Positions 1 to 11,100 of a stretch of DNA of 64,000 nucleotides are shown piece by piece. The translations under genes were made by a program, and so were the position numbers. The notes under the pieces are model-generated. The model was given only the letters and a program-made list of their open reading frames with translations. It was not told the origin of the DNA and made no database searches. This stretch comes from Micractinium sp. NFX-FRZ (Eukaryota > Chlorophyta > Trebouxiophyceae > Chlorellales > Chlorellaceae), in NCBI GenBank assembly GCA_029339195.1, contig JAPTJF010000167.1, forward strand, positions 54,731-118,730, read 5' to 3'. Positions within the stretch are counted from its first letter, which is position 1. Each line of letters starts with the position of its first letter.

Positions 1-24
1 TGTTTCCTCCTGCCCTGTGTGCAG

Positions 25-1636
25 CAAGCCGGTGAAGCACGCCCGCCTGGTGGGGGCGCTGCTCAAGGCCAACGCCTTCACCTGTTCCAAGCAGCAGGCG
101 CCGCTGCACTGCGACCCACAGATGCTCAGCCTGCTCCCAGAGCGGTGAGTGAGTGAGAGGAGGATGGGGGGCTGCCCCCCACCTGGGGTGCTGGCATGCT
201 GACTGGCCACATGCGCCAGCCGCCTGCCCCACTCACCCGCTGTACAAACAGCATGTGCGCCATGCATACCACCTGGGTCTGTGCCTGCCGGCCAGACGGA
301 CGGCACTGCGCATTTGCTCCTCCGGCGCTAGCATACCCTGCTGCCCCCCTTGCCTCGCCTTCTCCGCCTTGCCCTGCGCCCACCGCTCATTCCTCCCCAT
401 GTGCTCCCTCCCTGTCGCCCCCTCCTGCATCTCGCCTGCAGCCTCCTGCTCAACCCGCTGGCCACCAACCGCCGCATCAGCCTGGACAACTCGGCTCTGG
501 ACCGGCGGCGGTGGGAGGTGGCTGCCGCGGCTGCAGCCGCCGCGGCCGCCGATTCCGATAGCACGCTGTCCCCGCTGCGCCCCAGCGGCCCCACCGCTCG
601 TGGCGCACTCACGCTCACGTCGCCGCCGCCGGGCGAGGGCGGCTGGAAGCCGGAGCTCCCGGTGATCCACTCGGACGGCAGCCGTGAAAGCAGCCAGCGC
701 AGCAGCCTGGACATGCAGCTGCATGCCAGCGGCAGCGGTGCCGGCGGTGCCGGCACCGCGCCCGCGTCGTGGCACCAGGCGCTGCTGCCGCAGCTGCAGA
801 CGGTGACAGAGGATGAGGAGGCGCCACCCGCTCCCCTTGCCACTTCCGCCGCGGCGCTGGCTGCGGCTGCGGCCGCGGCAGCCGCCGCCACGTCAGCAGC
901 CTCCCGCCCTCCCCGCATCCTTGTGGCTGAAGACAACATGATCAACCAGCGGGTCATTCGCAAGGTGCTGCAGCGCGTGGTGCCGGCGGCGGAGGTGGAG
1001 GTCGTGGGCAACGGGCTGGAAGCACTGGCGGCGGTGCACCGAGGCAGCTTCGACCTGGTGCTGATGGACATACACATGCCAGGTAGGGCTGGAGGGCCTC
1101 AGCGTGTCGTGCTTGCTGTTGCTGCCCTGGCTAAGTGTGTGCGTGCCATGTCTGGAAGGCATGTGCGTTGCTGGGCGGGCCGTCCAGCTTGCCCGGTGCG
1201 TCGCCTGCACAGAGGAAGCGCTTGGCCATTGCTGCTCATCGCCGCCCGCCCCTGCTGCCCACCAAGCTGCACCTTGAACCCCCCTTGCATAACTGGATGG
1301 CCTCGAGGCCTCCAGGCGACCGCCGCCCCTGCTCTCTTGTTCACCACGCTCCACTCCCCTTCCACCGCACCCCCCCCGGTTGTCCTACCCGCTGCAGAGA
1401 TGGATGGCCTGGAGGCCTCCAAGCGCCTGCAGGCGGAGCTGCCCCCCGAGCGGCGCCCCATAGTGGTGGCCCTCTCCGCCGACACCCTGCAGGAGCTGCA
1501 CCAGCAGTGCCGGGAGGCGGGCATCCGAGAGTTTATTTGCAAGCCGTTCCGGGTGGAGGACGTCGAGCGGGTGCTGGCGCTGGTGCAGCCGCGCCTGCGA
1601 TGCGTGCAAGGCAGCGGCGCCGGCGGCGGCAGCTGA
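25..1636 (+). CDS. Hybrid histidine kinase, C-terminal receiver domain (5' end outside window)
   Basis: This is the last part of a two-component hybrid sensor kinase. Three exons are visible: 25-146, 442-1082 and 1398-1636, with GT-AG junctions that keep phase. The first exon reads KPVKHARLVGALL, the usual tail of a degenerate receiver domain that precedes the true receiver. After an Ala/Ser-rich linker comes a CheY-like receiver. It has the acidic pocket (VAEDNMINQ), the phospho-acceptor Asp in LVLMDIHMP, the split EMDGLEA helix, a switch Ser in VALSAD, and the conserved Lys in FICKPF. In the family the Asp accepts phosphate from a phosphotransfer His. The kinase core and sensor lie to the left of the window, so the signal is unknown. 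The 315-bp intron at 1083-1397 holds a copy of the start of the last exon (see findings). Confidence 0.85.
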
Positions 1637-3033
1637 GTCGCACGCTGGTGCGTCCGCGCCCTGCGTCGCGCCTGAACCAGCCGCATGGGCACCTGCACCA
1701 CCCGGCATCACCTGAATGTCCACTGATAGCAGCCAATGGGCTGCGCCCCGGGGGGGGGCTGCATGCCCTCCCCCAGCCGCCCTCCCCCCTGCAAATTTTC
1801 AGACGCAGAACGAATGAACTGATGTATTGCGCCTGCTGTTGTGTTCATGCCTTGCCCCTGCCTACGTGGCACGCCCGTCTGCCCCAGCGGGGCCAGGCCG
1901 TGTAGTGTTGTGCCGGCGCGGACTTGTGACCTGCGCCGGGCACCCCTTTTTCCAATCTCTTGCCCCCTGCTATTTCGCCAGACACCTCGCTCACGATCCT
2001 GTTTCCCTCCCAGAGGCCTGGCTGCCTTGACGCCCCCGTTTTGATCCAGCGCAGTCTTGCCTCCCTATCCCTCTTCTGATCCCATGCCCCCTACACTCCC
2101 TCCCGCACTCCCTCTGCCAGAGTACACAGTCACCCACCGCTGCGGCCTCCTCTAGTACCCCACCCTGCCCCTGCGCCATTTTGAACAGCCCTGGGTGCGT
2201 GCATGCCCCGAAACAGACGCTTGTGGGCTGCCCTCCTCAACAGCTGAACTCGATCCCCCCGGTTCCTTTCAATCCCCCCATTGATTGACTCTTCCTGTCT
2301 TCCCTCTGGGCCACCCTTCTTTCTCCCTGTCGCTTTCTTCGCCACTGCACCCTCACACCCTGCACCAGCCACCACATCACATCACATCTCATGGGAGGCC
2401 ACACCCACCCCCTCCCCTGCACCTGCGCATCCCCAAAGCAACAAACCCTCAGGCCTGTTGAAAACTGCCCCCTGCCCGGCACCCCAACCGAACCCATGCC
2501 CCTTCTCATCCCACTTTACCCATGCATGCATGCATCCATCCTCCTAGATCAGCATCCTACCCCCCCTTTGATTTTGACCTGAATCGCACCTCGCACCGTG
2601 CCTGCCTGTGCACTGTGTGCCCCTCGGCCCCAGCACGTCTCGGCCTCGGTCTTAGCGGATACATCGCCCCAGCAGTGGAACCACCCTCATTTCCCTTACT
2701 GTTACATACCAGGCTTAAGCTTTACACGCAAGGAAGTCGCGGAATGGTGGTGGGTTGGGGTGTTGCACACGTGGCAGCGGGCAACGTCAGAGCGCAGCAG
2801 GAAGTCAGGAGAGCAGGGCAGGACGAACAGAGCGGAGCACAGCGAGAGGGGCGGTGGCGCCAGCAGCTGCCGGGACGTGGGTCGAAAGGGAGACACAGGG
2901 CGGGCTCTCACGTTTGTGGTCAGAGGCAAACCACCGCCAGAGCTGCTAGCTATTTATTTAGGGACAGTCATGAGGGAGGGAGGAGGGGCTGTAGCACGGG
3001 GGCTGCTCTGGGGCGACCCAGACAGTGCAGAGC
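1637..3033. other. 3' intergenic region between convergent genes
   Basis: This stretch is pyrimidine-rich with no convincing exon. Open frames here lack family motifs and splice support. It probably holds the 3' UTR of the kinase gene and, toward the right end, that of the LYR gene. A short CATG repeat lies at 2521-2536. Confidence 0.5.
2702..2706 (-). terminator. UGUAA poly(A) signal, LYR gene
   Basis: TTACA on the + strand reads TGTAA on the gene strand, about 330 nt after the LYR stop codon. UGUAA is the standard green-algal polyadenylation signal. The assignment rests on position only. Confidence 0.4.
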
Positions 3034-3943
3034 TCAAAAAGAGGAGGGGTTGTAGCGCGGCGGCTCCCGCCCGAAAAACTGCCGCTTGAGCAGCTGCTGG
3101 TGCCGCTGCCGCGCCTCATCCATGCCGATGGTGCCGTCGGCCACGCTGCAGGGGGGCAGGGTGGGTGGCGGAGGGGGGGCAGGGAGCGTGTGGGTGGGCT
3201 TGAAACATGGACAGCTGGTTGTGCTGCTGCACCCCTCACAAATGCTGATGGTGCTGTCGGCCATGCTGCAATGATCAAGGGGCGTGGGAGAGTGTGAGCA
3301 GGGATACGTGCGCAGGCAAGCAATGCCAATGATGGGAAGATGGCGATGAAACGTATGCGCCTCATCCATGCTTATGGTACCGTCTGCCACGCTGAGCAAG
3401 GACAGTGCAGCATTGAAAAAGGGGGGGGGGGGGCGCGAAGGCAGGTGCAGGGAGAAACAAGGGTGTGGGCAGGCAGGTAGGCGGGGGATGTGGCAAGCCT
3501 CGTAGTGCTGGCTGGATGTTATGTAGACAAACATTTGCACCTTGACCATGCAAGTAAGGTGCAGCAAGATCCAGCCAGCATATTCATGTCATCCAGCCCG
3601 CCCGGCCCGCTCCTGCCGTGCTCCACCCCGCTCACCGTGTGCCGGTGGTCTCGCCGCTGCCCTCCACCAGCTTGCCGTCTCGCAGCACGTAGTGCCCCGC
3701 GCCGATCGATGAAACCTCCCCAGGATGCCGGGGCGTCATGACACGCAGGAAGCTGATTTTTGCGGCCAGTTGCTTGAAGAGGTCCTGCTGCCGCGCTACG
3801 TCCGCCTCCCCGGCGTGCTGTCGCATTGTTTGCCGCGCCTCCGACCAAGCTGAGCCGCGCTGCGCTTCGGGCAGCCGCTTGATGAGGGAGAGCAGCTCTT
3901 TGTAGGCTCTTATGACCTGAGTGCGGTGCTGGCTGGGCCCCAT
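3034..3943 (-). CDS. LYR-motif family protein (LYRM9-like), probably mitochondrial
   Basis: Two coding exons (3943-3636 and 3145-3034) give about 139 residues. The start is the ATG at 3943, just before RTQVIRAYKELLSLIKRLP. This segment has the LYR-family helix (aromatic Tyr plus a basic residue, then LL) and the RLP turn seen in small plant LYR proteins such as Arabidopsis AT3G19508 and human LYRM9. LYR proteins are helical mitochondrial factors that bind acyl carrier protein and help Fe-S or respiratory-complex assembly. The C-terminal half (GHYVLRDGKLVEG, then GTIGMDEARQRHQQLLKRQF) is longer than in LYRM9. The 490-bp intron contains two more copies of the start of exon 2. A different LYR subfamily is possible. 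Confidence 0.6.
3121..3396 (-). repeat. Three tandem copies of the 5' edge of the LYR terminal exon
   Basis: Copies lie at 3121-3150 (the real exon edge), 3241-3270 (exactly 120 bp away, about 26 of 30 bases identical) and about 3367-3396. On the gene strand each reads roughly VADGTISMDEA and each follows a CAG acceptor. The outer two lie inside the intron of the preferred model. Confidence 0.8.
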
Positions 3944-4111
3944 ACGGCACTCTCTGTGTTCCAACGAGTGAAAGTAGTGCCACTGGGATTGGGTCCGCCG
4001 GCAATTTGGGCTGAGGACCCTGCATGACACAAGAACGTCTACCCGCCGCCAGGGTGGCGGCAGCGGCGCAGCGTGGGGCGGCGCCGCCCCATGGTGCAGC
4101 ACTGGGAGGAT

Positions 4112-4116
4112 TTACA
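4112..4116 (-). terminator. UGUAA poly(A) signal, NOL gene
   Basis: TTACA on the + strand is TGTAA on the gene strand, about 103 nt past the NOL stop and before the LYR start at 3943. The spacing suits the 3' end of the NOL transcript. Confidence 0.5.
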
Positions 4117-4218
4117 GTCGGGGCATCCGTGCGTAGCACTGTGCAAACATAAAACGTGAGCGGCTGCAGCGGCATGAGCATGAACACATCCTCCCTGTCG
4201 GTGAACGCAATTCACGCC

Positions 4219-7200
4219 TCATTGTGCACCGCCAGCGGCGGGCGCCAGCGGCGAGTAGCCGCCGGCCGCACGCGAGCCTTCTGGCACAAACCGCCCCCGC
4301 CTCTTGGCAGCAGTAGCAAACCGCCAGGCCACGCCGCTCATGGTCAGGTAGCGGATGTACTCCCCATTGCCCGTCACGCCTCTGCAGGTGGGCGCCCAGG
4401 GCGAGGGTGGGGGTGCGCGGGAAGGGTGGGAAGGCACGCACGGTAGCCGCACGTGGCAGCAGGGATCAAGGCAGCTGCGAGGGGAAGAGAAAGTTTAGTA
4501 GACAGTGCAGCGCAGCAGGCAGCAGGTGCCGGCGGGTGACTGCAGCGGCAGTCGGCAGGCAGCAGCAAGTGTAGCGACGCTGCCGGGCGCCCCGCAACGC
4601 AGCAGCGTCCCATGCCAGGTGGGCGCACCTCATGCGCGGCACCAGCCAGGCTGCCACGCTGGCAGGCTCCTCCGCCAGGATGTTGATCATGCGGGCTGCC
4701 GGTGGGAAGGGTGTGTTGAAGTTCTATGTCATCAAGGAGTTTCAGGTGGCAGGCGAATGATGATGCCGGCAGGAGGCAGGGCAGGCGGGCGGCAGGGCGC
4801 ATGCAAGATGTCAAGTCACGCAGGCTGCTGGACAGACAGGGCGCAGGCGGGGGCCAAGCAGGCGGTGGGCCAGCAGGCCAGGAGCGGGTGTCGGGCCCAA
4901 TCAGGAGGAGCGGTGCCAACGTGCGAACACTGTCACTCTCCAGCAGCCCGGGCCTGCCCTCCTTTCCATCCCATCCCGGCCCAGCCCAGCCACCCGGTCC
5001 TAACCTGACCTGAGCGCGGGTTGTCTGCATAGCGTGTGAGGAGATCTGTGGCCACCATCCCGGGGCTCACTATGTGCACCCCTACAGCGCTGCCCTTCAC
5101 CTCCGCCGCCAGGCTGTCCTTCAGCTGCACCAGCGCGCGCTTGGTGGCGCCGTACGCGGCGTTCCCAGGCGTGGGGTTGCCCCAGCTGCGGCAGAGGGTG
5201 CGAGCAAATGGTGGGGGCAAGAGGAAGGGTGGGCACCATGGCGCGCTTGTGGGCACACAAGCAGCGTTTCCTGGCGTAGGAGGTGCCCCGGCTGTAGGGT
5301 GGGCAACAGGAAGCGGGTGGCAATGTGCGGAGAGGCTTTCCTCACCGCCATGCTTCCACTTCGCGGCGACTTCACACACAGGGTTGTGAGCTGCTTGTCT
5401 GCAGCTCAGCTGGCCCACGCTTGTCAGCTTAGCCGGCAGCAGCAGCACGCCGCCCCTTGCCTGCCTGCCTGCCTGCCTGCCCCGCTGCCTGCCTGCCTGC
5501 CTGCCTGCCGCACCTCCCGTTTCCGTCCACGAGGAACAGCTTGCCCCCAGTGGGCTGCGTCATCATGCGGCACAGGGCGGCGCGGGCGCTCAGCAGCGCG
5601 CCTGCGGGTGGGCCGGCAGGCGGGTGGTGGAGGAAGGCAGAGGTGGGCTGGAGGTGGAGGCGCTGCCGCAATGCACAGCAGCAAGGCCAGCAGGGACCCG
5701 CAGCTCCCGCGGACCGAGGCAATGCAGTCAGCCGCCAGAAGCGTGCGTCATTGTGGCAGCCAGCGGCGGCATCCCAGCTGTGGCAAGCGGCGCAGCAGAC
5801 ACACCCAGGCCCTGCATGCCTGCCCCACCCAAGCCTTGAGCCTGTAAACAAACGTGTGTGGCAAGGAAACTGCTCGCAGTATTTGAATCACATCACTTTT
5901 CCCGCCTCACCCGTCAGGTTTGTGTCCACAATTGCAGTGAGCTCCGAGGTGGGGGTGGAGGCCACCGGCGCCTTGCGCTGCACAGGCAAAGAGGGGCCAG
6001 CCGTTGTAGCTACCGCCGTGCCGGGCCGCACAGCTGGCAGGTGCACGGAGTGCGTGGGGGGTCTCTCACCCGCCGGTCCCCACTCGCCTGCACCAACAGT
6101 GCCGCGCTGCACGCCCTTGTCGCATGTAGTTTTGCCCTCAGCTCTTCAAAAGTTGCCCTCTGCCCCACTTGACGCGCACCTGGTCACCCACCCCAAACAC
6201 ATGTGCGCTCACCTGCGCTGACAGCCCTGCATTGCACACCCAGATGTCGATCTGCCCCAGCTCCTGGTGCGCCCGCGCGGCCAGCGCCTCCACGTCAGCG
6301 GGCTTGGACACGTCAGCAGCCACGCCCACCACCAGCGAGCCGGGGAACTCCTGCAGTAAAAGGCACAGTAAAAGGCAGGGGACACTACAAGTGAGGACAC
6401 GCCATACCGTGTGAGCATGCATGCGAGCAGCGAGCTGCACTTGTGGCTGCCGCCAGGGTGCCGGGGAGCTGCCCATGTGCAGGAAGGAGCGGCAAGCAAC
6501 CAGCCGTGCCACGTCAGCACTGAGAAGCAGAGGCAAGGTTGCGTCTGCGCATTCAGCGCAGGCTAGACGGGATGGAAGGACACAAGCGTCGGCGGGAACA
6601 GGCAGGTAAGGCAAGGTGCAGGGCGGCGCCCACGGACCTCGCGCAGCCGCTGGAGGCAGTCCTCCACCGCTGCCGCCGAGCGGCTGCTGATCACCACATC
6701 GTCTCCCAGGGCCAGGAATTGGCGGGCCAGGTGCAGGCCCAGCCCACGCGTGCTGCCGGTGATGACGACCTGCACTGGCGGGCATAGAGGAGCGGAGACA
6801 AGGTGGCGAGCGGTGGAGGCAGCGGCGGGCGGCGGACAGGGCGGCGCCGGTGGAGCTGGCGAAGGCGGCGGAGGGCATGCACCTTAAAGCCTTGAGGGTG
6901 TGGTGTGTCATCCACGCGCGCCGTTGCGGCCGCGAGGGCCGACTTGGTGAGTTTGTGTCCCGCCCAGAGCAGCACGGGGGTGACAAGGCCGGCGATGAAC
7001 CCACGCCATTCCCAGTCCCCTGAAGACATTTCGAGAGTCTGCAAGCGCTGTCGGGGCGCGGCACAATCTGGGCGCAGGCCAGGCCTGCTGCCGCCGGTGC
7101 TAGGGTTTTGGACACACTGCAGCCCTGCTGGCTCCCTGTGGTACGTACTGCCGTTCTTGTACAGACAGCTGGTCAGCACTGAGTGCGTGCTGTGCAGCAT
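4219..7200 (-). CDS. NOL: Chlorophyll(ide) b reductase NOL (short-chain dehydrogenase)
   Basis: Eight exons (7200-6883, 6769-6638, 6350-6213, 5977-5911, 5601-5514, 5185-5010, 4695-4629, 4381-4219) splice in phase to about 382 residues, close to plant NOL. NOL reduces chlorophyll b to 7-hydroxymethyl chlorophyll a, the first step of chlorophyll b breakdown, at the thylakoid with NYC1. Visible features are the NAD(P) loop VVITGSTRGLGLHLA (from about residue 107), ADVSKPADVEALA, the NAG motif, a VDTN strand, and YGATK with catalytic Tyr and Lys (about residue 260). VSPGMVATDLL, INILAEEPASVAAWLVP and GEYIRYLT are typical of NOL rather than of general SDRs. The first ATG at 7200 starts a Ser/Thr/Arg-rich transit-like leader; an inner Met before SSGDWEWRGF is an alternative. 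The intron at 5186-5513 holds a CCTG microsatellite and a copy of the exon 6 edge. Confidence 0.9.
5457..5510. repeat. CCTG microsatellite in NOL intron
   Basis: Near-perfect run of CCTG units, interrupted once, immediately beside the exon 5 donor of NOL. Similar CCTG/CAGG runs occur in other introns of this window. Confidence 0.9.
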
Positions 7201-8115
7201 GGGGGTGCTCACAACAGGCTGTTTGCCGCCAGCCGAGCCCTCACGTAATTTGCCCTTGTACCACTCGGCAGCGCTCTAGTATTGCATGCTGTTTCTCATG
7301 AAGCTCTTCCATCCATATCCCCCTTCCCTACAACTCCGCTGTAGTGAACTATACCACTGCTCCCTGCCCTCCTATTCACACCAGCTCCACTGCCTCCACT
7401 GCTTGCACGCCTGCCCTCTTTCTACCACACGTCCGTGTACTATTAGTGTATTTTGCTTCACCGCAAGTATCCTGCAACCTGCGCAGCCGCTGGGCAGCAC
7501 GTGTACCGCCGCTGTACTGCACCCAGCCCGCTGGGCACGAGGCCGGAAAGAGGCGGAAGGCAGGCTGGAGGGAGGTGGGCAGGCGGGCTGGGAGGAGGTG
7601 GGCAGGCAGGCTGAAGGGAGCTGGCGGGCCGGAAGGAGGCGGCAGCCAGGCTGGGGGGTGGTGGGCAGGCATGCCGAAAAGACGTGGCAGGCGGGCCGGA
7701 GAGAGGTGGGCAGGCGCCAACGAGTCCGGCGAACCCTGCTGACCCCAGGCCTGTGAGAAGGTTGATCATTCAACCTACAGCGAGCGCACCTGTGCCAGTA
7801 TCAACTTCAACCGCTTCGCTTGTCAGCAGCAGCAAGCACTGCTGCACTGCCATTTGAGCCTCGAGCGGGCAGTCCCTGCGGCCATCTTCACGTGCCCAGC
7901 CGCCCCCTCGCTCAATCCCGCTGCCTCGCCCCCACCCCTTGTGGAGCTCTTAAGTCCCACACTGGACAGCATCTCCCACGCATGATTGCCTCAGGTTGTC
8001 AAGGTCGACACTGTGCATTATAGGGGGACATGTTGGGATGTCAGAAGTGTCAAGTCGGGGTGGGCGCTAACAACCGGCAGCACCGAGTGTGATTCTGTCT
8101 GTGGTGAAACGTGCC
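7201..8115. other. NOL upstream region and 3' flank of the membrane-protein gene
   Basis: No gene is recognised. The left part should hold the NOL promoter and the right part the 3' UTR of the next minus-strand gene. The middle has a degenerate G-rich repeat. Confidence 0.5.
7552..7712. repeat. Degenerate G-rich tandem repeat
   Basis: About five imperfect units of roughly 32 bp on a GGAGGTGGGCAGGCGGGC theme. They create long open frames on both strands with repetitive Gly/Arg/Trp content. I treat these as non-coding. Confidence 0.7.
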
Positions 8116-11100
8116 TCATTGTGAACCGTAGCCACTGCTGCTGCCCCCACCAGGCCGATAGGCACTGTCGCTGCTGCCGCTACTGCCGTATGCGGGCTGA
8201 TCACCAGGCGGCGGCCCCTGCCCCTCCCACTGCCACTGCTGTTGCTGCTGCTGCTGCCACTGCTGCTGCGAGTCCACGGCTTCTTGTGCCTCACGCTCCA
8301 CCTGGAAAGGAGCAGCAAGCCAGCGCAGCCATGAGGTGCAGCACAGCAAGGGCACCTAGGATTGCTGAAAGTCCAGCTTCGGCGCAACCAGCTGGGGCCA
8401 AGACAGAACTAGGCGCCTCCCTCGTGTGCAGCGTGCGGGCGCACGTTGCAGCACCTACCGTGCCCATCACACACGCGCCACGCCCGACGCCAACCACGCA
8501 CCTCCACCCATGCACTGAACCCTCTAATCCCGAACCCAACATGACGCCAACCCCACAACCAGGCATCACTGCCCCACACCACCACAGCCGCGCCTCGCCC
8601 CCTTCCCCATTCTTCCCAAACCCTCCTTCACCTGCAGGGACACCTCCCCTGCCCTGCCCCACCTGCAGGGACACCTCCCCTGCCCTGCCCCACCTGCAGG
8701 GACACCTCCCCTGCCCTGCCCCACCTGCAGCGACACCTCCAGGAACTGCGTGCGGTCCGCATGCGGGTACTCGCTCACCCACAGCCCGCTGTTCAGCAGG
8801 TACACATCCTGGACGGCCTGCCGGCGGGGAGCAGTGACCAGGAGGAGGGCGGGCAGGGCGGAGATCGTGGGTTGAGGCCGCAGCAGCAGGCGGGCGCAGG
8901 GTGGGCAAGGCGGCCGGGCGAGCTCCCGCTCGCGGGCATGTGCCGTCATGCAGGCCGGAGGCAGGCAGGCATGCAGCAGGCTGGCTGCAAAGGTTCCAAG
9001 CTTCGACCAACGCCAAGCAAGCATGCACAGCAGCCCCACCACCCCGCCTTTTGAAACGCCGGGAGTGGGCGGGGCGGGGCACCACCTGCCCACCCAGGGA
9101 CGCACGATGTCGACACGCCGCTGCAACGCTCAGCACCCCCAGCCCAGCCCGCGCCCACCTTGAATTTCTGGAAGGTGGTGTCGGCGCTCAGCACCACCAG
9201 CTCAGCGGGCTCTCCAGGCTGGATCAGCTCATAGCTGCAAGGCAGGCAGGCAGAAGGCAGTAGGCAAGGTGAAGGCAGGTGAAGCACACACAGGAAGGCA
9301 GGTGGGGGGACATGAGAGGGCGGGCAGGCTTCCAGGGCTGGGTTAGCTCGTCCCCGTGGGCAGGCACGCCCTGGCAGGCGCACAGGCACGTGGGAGGGTT
9401 GGGAGGCGGGCGGACGGCAGGTGGCACGTTGGCACGGCAGGCGGTGGTAAAGGCAACCAGGCATGCGAGTAGGCACGCATGCTTGCCCAACTGTTCCAGC
9501 CGCCGGCACTGCTGCCCGCTGCCCGCTGCCCGCTGCCCACTGCACTGCCTACGCGGCACCCGTCCCTGGCAGCCCTGAAGCAGCACCCCTGCCCGCACCG
9601 TGCATCGTACGGCAGCGTCAGCTCCGTCTGCGCCCCCCCGGGGTCCCCCACCAGCACCCGTGCCAGCCTCATCGTGCTGCCCCCCAGCAGGCCGCCGCCG
9701 TCGATTGAACTGAAGGGCTTGGGGCGGCCGGTGACCGACACCTCTAGCACACGCGTGCGCCACAGCCCGCCGTACCTGGCCCCGTGGGGAAGGGTCAGGG
9801 GGGATGGTTGGCGAGGCAAGGGGCAGAGGGTTTGCAGGTGGGCAGGGAGCAAGGGTGGGCAGGCAGGTGGGCAGGCAGGCGGCTGGGTCCCCGCCTCCAC
9901 ACAGTCCGGCTCCGCCACACGGTCCCGCCTGCGCCCCAAACCCTTCCCTCGCACCGCCCCCACCCACTTGCATGAACCTCCTAGGCAATACAGCTACGCC
10001 ACTCACTTGTACTGCCGCCGCACCGCCAGGTTCTTCTTGGCTGCCAGCGCCCAGGGCCACCACAGGGGCCAGGTCAGCGAGGCGCCCGCCAGCACAGCCA
10101 CCTGTGGGGGGGAACGCAGAGAGAGCCCACCAGCAAGGGCAGCGCTGCATGAGGAACTTGCAGGGAGGGAGGGCATGCCAGTGCGGAGTACGGGCGGTAC
10201 TGGGGGCGGTGCTGTGGGCACCGCTGCTAGCCAGCCCGCTTGCTGCCGGGACCACTTTGCGCCACCAGCAGGCCGTGCCGGACAGCGGCTGCGACAGCCT
10301 GCTGTCGCCTCGCCAGCCGCCCATCACTTGCCCACCCGGCCTCGCCTTGAAGAGCGCCACCGCCAGTGCCCGCTCCCCTCCCCACCTTTGACAGCACCAC
10401 CGTCATCGCCAGCGAGGCGCCCCACCGCTGCAGGCCATCCGTGGCCGAGCCGCTGAAGTAGGAGGCCTGCTGGGAGAAGGGGGTCACGGGGAGGACGCGG
10501 TCCAGCTCATCTGCAGTGGAAGCATGGGAGTGCAGGGGGGCAAGCGGGGAGAGGCAGTGTGAGGCGCAGGAGGGCCTGCTGGAAGAAGGCTGCCACCGGA
10601 AGCGTGCACCCCAACTCGTGTGTGTGTTTGCCAAAGGTGTGCAGGGATGGCGAGCCAATGCGGGGACAGGTGGCAAACCACAAGTGCTGGGGTGTCTGAG
10701 GAACGGGGTGCTGGGCAAGCGAGCAAGTGGTCCAAAATGCTTGGTTGCACGTTCATCCCGGCAGCAGAAAAGCTCATGCCTTGCTGGCCACATCCTGCCA
10801 TGGGACCTGCTGGCCTGCTAGCCCGCTCCCCAAGACCCTCCACAGCTCCTCCCCGTCACCCACGCAGCGCTCGCGGGTGCGCCCCCACCCCCACCCCCAC
10901 CCACAACCCTGCCCACACCTGTGCTCAGCAGCGCAATGTCCGGCTCCACGCTCATGCCTGGCTCATACTCGGGGCTGTACCCTCCGCTGCTCTCCTGCCA
11001 GCTGATCTCCTCCTCGTCGTCCCACACCTCGTCGCCTTCTTCTCCATTCAAGCCTTCGAATTGACTGCTGTACTGCTGCTGCCCCGCGGCAGCAGCTGCC

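Noticed and set aside
233..1077. Long open frames on the minus strand opposite the kinase exons
   Set aside because: High GC makes antisense frames stay open. The + strand has clear receiver motifs and phased splice sites.
7286..7756. Open frame of about 156 codons (+)
   Set aside because: It is mostly a degenerate G-rich tandem repeat and has no family motif or splice support.
8631..8735. Possible CRISPR-like array (31-bp periodic repeat)
   Set aside because: The repeats abut with no spacers and lie in a eukaryotic intron. It is a minisatellite.
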